Below, piece after piece: positions 23,276 through 26,319 of a stretch of DNA of 26,319 bases. Position 1 is the stretch's first letter; every line of letters begins with the position of its first letter. This DNA comes from Anaerofilum sp. (GTDB lineage Bacteria > Bacillota > Clostridia > Oscillospirales > Ruminococcaceae): the NCBI GenBank assembly GCA_020024115.1, contig JAHHUF010000017.1:1-26319 (forward strand), in the 5' to 3' direction. The notes beneath the pieces are model-generated. The model had not been told where the DNA came from. It did not search any database and was given only the letters and a program-made list of their open reading frames with translations. The translations under genes were made by a program, and so were the position numbers.

Positions 23276-23304
23276 TGGAATCTTTCGCTGCTGTTTGCTA
23301 TAAT
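23276..23304 (+). promoter_or_regulatory. extended -10 promoter of ppdK
   Basis: TGGAAT (23276-23281), 17 bp, then TATAAT (23299-23304) with an upstream TG. The leader is about 80 nt and includes a possible stem CCG-A-CAG/CTG-A-CGG (one A-A mismatch) before the AGGGAGG ribosome site. No known riboswitch fold was recognised. Confidence 0.75.
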
Positions 23305-23392
23305 ATAGATTACAGAAACAAACCGACAGCAAAATGCTTATACAATACTGACGGCTTGCGGATAAGTTGATTTTTAGGGAGGTAGATGTTTT

Positions 23393-26032
23393 ATGGAAAA
23401 GAAGAAGTATCTTTATCTGTTTAGTGAAGGCAACCGAGATATGCGAAATATTCTCGGCGGAAAAGGTGCAAATCTTGCGGAAATGACAAACATCGGTATG
23501 CCGGTGCCACAGGGCTTTACGGTATCCACTGAAGCCTGCACCCAGTATTATCATGATGGCCGTAAAATTAACGATGAGATTTTGTCGGATATTTATGAAT
23601 ATATGGGAAAAATGGAAGAAATTACAGGCAAACAGTTCGGCAACCCACAAAATCCATTGCTGGTTTCAGTTCGCTCTGGTGCAAGAGCATCCATGCCGGG
23701 CATGATGGATACAATTTTGAATCTTGGCTTGAATGATGAGGTTGTACAAGGATTTGCAAAACGCACCAATAACGAACGATTTGCCTATGATTCCTACCGC
23801 CGCTTTGTTCAAATGTTCAGCGATGTTGTAATGGAGATGAACAAAGAGGATTTTGAACGAATCATCGACCAAAAGAAAGAACAAAAAGGTGTCAAACTGG
23901 ATACAGAGCTGGACGCACAGGACATGAAAGACCTTGTCAAACAGTTTAAGGGCTTGTATCTGGAAAAAATGGGGAAAGAATTTCCATCCAACCCCAAAGA
24001 GCAGCTGATTGAGGCAATCAAAGCCGTTTTCCGCAGTTGGGATAACCCCAGAGCCAATGTATATCGCCGCATGAACGAAATCCCATACGACTGGGGAACT
24101 GCTGTGAATGTGCAGGCAATGGTATTTGGCAATGGCGGAGAAAATTCCGGCACAGGTGTTGCTTTTACCCGCAACCCTGCAACAGGCGAAAAGGCATTGT
24201 TTGGTGAATATCTCATCAATGCACAGGGTGAAGATGTTGTGGCAGGCATCCGCACACCATCTCCCATCAGCCACCTAAAAGACCAGATGCCGAAAGTATA
24301 TGAGCAGTTTTCAGAAATTGCAGAACGGCTGGAACAGCACTATCAGGATATGCAGGATATGGAATTCACCATTGAAGATGGCAAACTCTATATGCTCCAA
24401 ACCCGAAACGGAAAACGCACTGCCGCCGCTGCCCTCAAAATTGCAGTAGACTTGGTAGATGAAGGTATGATTGATGAAAAAGAGGCAGTGTTGCGTGTTG
24501 ACCCCAAACAACTGGATAGCTTGCTGCACCCACAATTTGATGCGCAGGCACTAAAGGCTGCAGTTCCTATCGGAAAAGGCTTGGCAGCTTCTCCGGGTGC
24601 TGCCTGTGGTCAGGTGGTCTTTAATGCGAAAGATGCACAAACCGCAGTAAAAAGCGGAAGAATGAAACAAGTGATTTTGGTGCGTTTGGAAACCAGCCCG
24701 GAGGATATTGAAGGAATGCAGGTGGCGCAAGGTGTGCTGACCGTCCGCGGAGGAATGACCAGCCATGCAGCGGTTGTGGCACGTGGTATGGGCACTTGCT
24801 GTGTATCCGGCTGTGGTGAAATTGTGGTAGATTACACACATCGCTGCTTTACATTGGGTGGAAATTGTTATCATCAAGGAGATTGGATTTCCATTGATGG
24901 TTCCACAGGCAAAATCTATGGAGAAGCTATTCCTACTGTAAAAGCTACCATTTCGGGCTATTTTGAGCGGTTTATGAAATGGGCAGATGAAACCAGGGAA
25001 ATGCTGGTGTTTGCAAATGCAGATAACCCAGCCGACGCACAGCAGGCATTGGATTTTGGAGCACAGGGCATTGGATTGTGCCGTACAGAACATATGTTCT
25101 TTGATTCTGCCCGTATCCGTGCCGTTCGCGAAATGATTGTTGCACGGGATAAAGAGGGCAGAGAAAAAGCCCTTGCAAAACTGCTGCCCTATCAGCAAAG
25201 TGACTTTGAGGCGATGTATAAGGTGATGGGTGAGCGTCCAATGACCATTCGTTACCTTGACCCACCTTTGCATGAGTTCTTACCCACTAAAGATGAAGAA
25301 ATTGCAGATTTGGCAAATGAACTGGGTGTATTATCCACTGATTTGAAAAATGTGATTCGCAGCTTGAAAGAAATTAACCCCATGATGGGGCATCGTGGTT
25401 GCCGTTTGGCAGTGTCTTACCCCGAAATTGCAGAAATGCAGACAACAGCGGTTATCAATGCTGCATTGAATGTTTCCAAAGAAATTGGAATTTCCATCGA
25501 GCCACATATCATGATTCCATTGATTGGCGATGTCCATGAATTGAAATTTGTCAAAGATATTGTTGTCAAAACAGCAGATAAACTCATCAAAAAGGCAGGC
25601 TCTGATATGAAATATCAGGTAGGCACTATGATTGAGATTCCCCGTGCAGCTTTGACCGCCGACGAAATTGCAGCCGAAGCAGATTTCTTCAGCTTTGGCA
25701 CCAATGACCTCACCCAGCTTACTTTTGGATTCAGCCGAGATGATGCAGGCAAGTTCTTGGGTTATTATTATGATAACAAGATATATGAAAATGACCCATT
25801 TGCACATCTGGACAGAACCGGTGTTGGCAAACTGGTGCAAATGACAGCAACTCTAGGCAGACAGACAAAACCAAACATTGGCTTGGGTGTTTGTGGTGAG
25901 CATGGCGGCGACCCCACAAGCATTGAGTTTTTACAAAAAATGGGCTTGGATTATGTGTCCTGCTCGCCATTCCGTGTTCCAATCGCACGGCTGGCAGCGG
26001 CACAGGCAGCCATCAAAAATGGCAGGAACTAA
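23393..26032 (+). CDS. ppdK: pyruvate, phosphate dikinase
   Basis: This 879-residue cytosolic enzyme interconverts pyruvate + ATP + phosphate with PEP + AMP + pyrophosphate, used by many anaerobes in PPi-linked glycolysis. The N-terminal ATP-grasp region begins GGKGANLAEMTNIGMPVP and includes SVRSGARASMPGMMDT. The phosphohistidine domain has the catalytic histidine in GGMTSHAAVVARGMG (near 456). The C-terminal PEP/pyruvate barrel includes GLCRTEHMFF, EPHIMIPLIGD, FGTNDLTQLTFGFSRDD and the active-site cysteine in GVCGEHGGDP (near 831). Length matches the family. ATG at 23393 follows GGGAGG (23377-23382). It is apparently monocistronic, with its own promoter and tandem terminators downstream. 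Confidence 0.98.
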   Translation: MEKKKYLYLFSEGNRDMRNILGGKGANLAEMTNIGMPVPQGFTVSTEACTQYYHDGRKINDEILSDIYEYMGKMEEITGKQFGNPQNPLLVSVRSGARASMPGMMDTILNLGLNDEVVQGFAKRTNNERFAYDSYRRFVQMFSDVVMEMNKEDFERIIDQKKEQKGVKLDTELDAQDMKDLVKQFKGLYLEKMGKEFPSNPKEQLIEAIKAVFRSWDNPRANVYRRMNEIPYDWGTAVNVQAMVFGNGGENSGTGVAFTRNPATGEKALFGEYLINAQGEDVVAGIRTPSPISHLKDQMPKVYEQFSEIAERLEQHYQDMQDMEFTIEDGKLYMLQTRNGKRTAAAALKIAVDLVDEGMIDEKEAVLRVDPKQLDSLLHPQFDAQALKAAVPIGKGLAASPGAACGQVVFNAKDAQTAVKSGRMKQVILVRLETSPEDIEGMQVAQGVLTVRGGMTSHAAVVARGMGTCCVSGCGEIVVDYTHRCFTLGGNCYHQGDWISIDGSTGKIYGEAIPTVKATISGYFERFMKWADETREMLVFANADNPADAQQALDFGAQGIGLCRTEHMFFDSARIRAVREMIVARDKEGREKALAKLLPYQQSDFEAMYKVMGERPMTIRYLDPPLHEFLPTKDEEIADLANELGVLSTDLKNVIRSLKEINPMMGHRGCRLAVSYPEIAEMQTTAVINAALNVSKEIGISIEPHIMIPLIGDVHELKFVKDIVVKTADKLIKKAGSDMKYQVGTMIEIPRAALTADEIAAEADFFSFGTNDLTQLTFGFSRDDAGKFLGYYYDNKIYENDPFAHLDRTGVGKLVQMTATLGRQTKPNIGLGVCGEHGGDPTSIEFLQKMGLDYVSCSPFRVPIARLAAAQAAIKNGRN

Positions 26033-26034
26033 AA

Positions 26035-26157
26035 TATCAGCGCTTCATCACAAGATTCACTTTGACCATTGAGGATGCACAGAAGTATTTGTATTCGTTC
26101 TCAACGAGAAAAAGAGTGCTTGGTTGGAAAGATATTGAAGTAAACCTTTATATCTAA
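26035..26157 (+). pseudogene. possible protein remnant downstream of ppdK
   Basis: Directly after the ppdK stop one frame stays open for 40 codons to TAA at 26155-26157, reading YQRFITRFTLTIEDAQKYLY and then SFSTRKRVLGWKDIEVNLYI. The sequence looks protein-like. The part TRFTLTIEDAQKYLYSF resembles the TRF-x-(M/T)-(T/S)-x-ED/EA region of nucleotide-sugar 4,6-dehydratases (CapD/FnlA-like) as I remember them. There is no start codon or ribosome site, and the frame runs back into the ppdK 3' end out of register. It is best read as a decayed fragment or chance. Confidence 0.25.
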
Positions 26158-26161
26158 ACAG

Positions 26162-26200
26162 AAACTCCCCGACTGTCTTTTGACAGCCGGGGAGTTTTGG
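26162..26200 (+). terminator. intrinsic terminator downstream of ppdK
   Basis: AAACTCCCCGACTGTC pairs with GACAGCCGGGGAGTTT (15 pairs and one mismatch) around a TTTT loop, followed by TGGTATT. It lies 130 bp after the ppdK stop and may also define the mRNA 3' end. Confidence 0.88.
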
Positions 26201-26223
26201 TATTGGAGCCAACCCAGTATAAT

Positions 26224-26253
26224 AAAACCCCCGATTCAGCGGGTGGTTTTTAT
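26224..26253 (+). terminator. second hairpin terminator downstream of ppdK
   Basis: AAAACC-CCCG, loop ATTCAG, CGGG-T-GGTTTT: a 10-bp stem with a single bulged T, followed by a T-run. It sits 24 bp after the first terminator and insulates the promoter at the window's right edge. Confidence 0.7.
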
Positions 26254-26285
26254 TGAAAAACTACTTAAATAGTGTATACACGAGT
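26252..26285 (-). repeat. right copy of the short diverged inverted repeat
   Basis: This is the reverse-oriented counterpart of 36-72 (19 of 21 bases at the core). It contains the perfect palindrome GTGTATACAC (26272-26281), which lies between the possible -35 region and the -10 of the promoter that follows. Either a mobile-element end or an operator could explain it. Confidence 0.3.
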
Positions 26286-26287
26286 AA

Positions 26288-26298
26288 TATGATATAAT
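26288..26298 (+). promoter_or_regulatory. extended -10 promoter reading out of the window
   Basis: ATATGATATAAT carries TATAAT at 26293-26298 with an upstream TG; no strong -35 is present. It would drive a gene beginning beyond position 26319. Confidence 0.5.
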
Positions 26299-26319
26299 AG
26301 GAACATCAGGACAGAAAGA

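Noticed and set aside
1..26319. CRISPR arrays, tRNA or rRNA genes, complete IS elements, prophage genes
   Set aside because: No regularly spaced repeats, tRNA T-arm patterns, rRNA sequence, transposase or integrase motifs were recognised on either strand.

Overview
The window reads as chromosomal housekeeping and purine-metabolism DNA from a low-to-moderate GC Gram-positive anaerobe, most likely a member of the Clostridia (Oscillospiraceae/Ruminococcaceae-like). The reasons are AT-rich intergenic DNA, strong AGGAGG-type ribosome sites with frequent GTG/TTG starts, sigma-A promoters with many extended -10 (TGn) elements, the Firmicutes gene order pth-mfd-foldase lipoprotein, a DUF1846 protein and a pyruvate phosphate dikinase. 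Of 19 complete genes, 16 end in TAA, 3 in TGA and none in TAG.

Layout. 1-2032 (+): an ECF-transporter S component (probably a niacin importer) under a promoter overlapped by a long inverted repeat, then a stand-alone NuoE-like 2Fe-2S protein and a flavin-reductase-like flavoprotein. 2078-7250 (-): a purine catabolic unit. A xanthine/uracil-type NCS2 permease is preceded by an element I read as a variant purine riboswitch; after an internal terminator follow the FAD, 2Fe-2S and molybdopterin subunits of a xanthine dehydrogenase-type hydroxylase. Divergent from it (7384-8085, +) is xanthine phosphoribosyltransferase (xpt), so uptake, salvage and oxidation of xanthine sit together. 8104-10004 (+): a NUDIX gene broken by an in-frame TAG and a membrane-anchored LytM/M23-like protein that has lost most metal ligands.

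10057-21387 (-): DUF1846, hisS, a DegV fatty-acid-binding protein (with a possible small ORF before it), ftsH, then the pth-mfd-foldase lipoprotein series. These cover translation (hisS, pth), protein quality control (ftsH, foldase) and transcription-coupled repair (mfd). 21576-23156: a MerR regulator with a GyrI-like effector domain, divergent from a YitT-family membrane protein. Their shared 102-bp region has the 19-bp promoter spacer and centred dyad expected of MerR control. 23393-26032 (+): ppdK, followed by a short protein-like remnant, two hairpin terminators and a promoter firing out of the window.

The most interesting element is the leader RNA at 7145-7225 (minus strand). It has the whole three-way-junction core of the guanine riboswitch family but an enlarged loop 3 and an altered loop 2 and J1/2. 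It lies inside what naive ORF calling would present as a 94-residue N-terminal extension of the permease. No tRNA, rRNA, CRISPR array or complete insertion sequence was seen.
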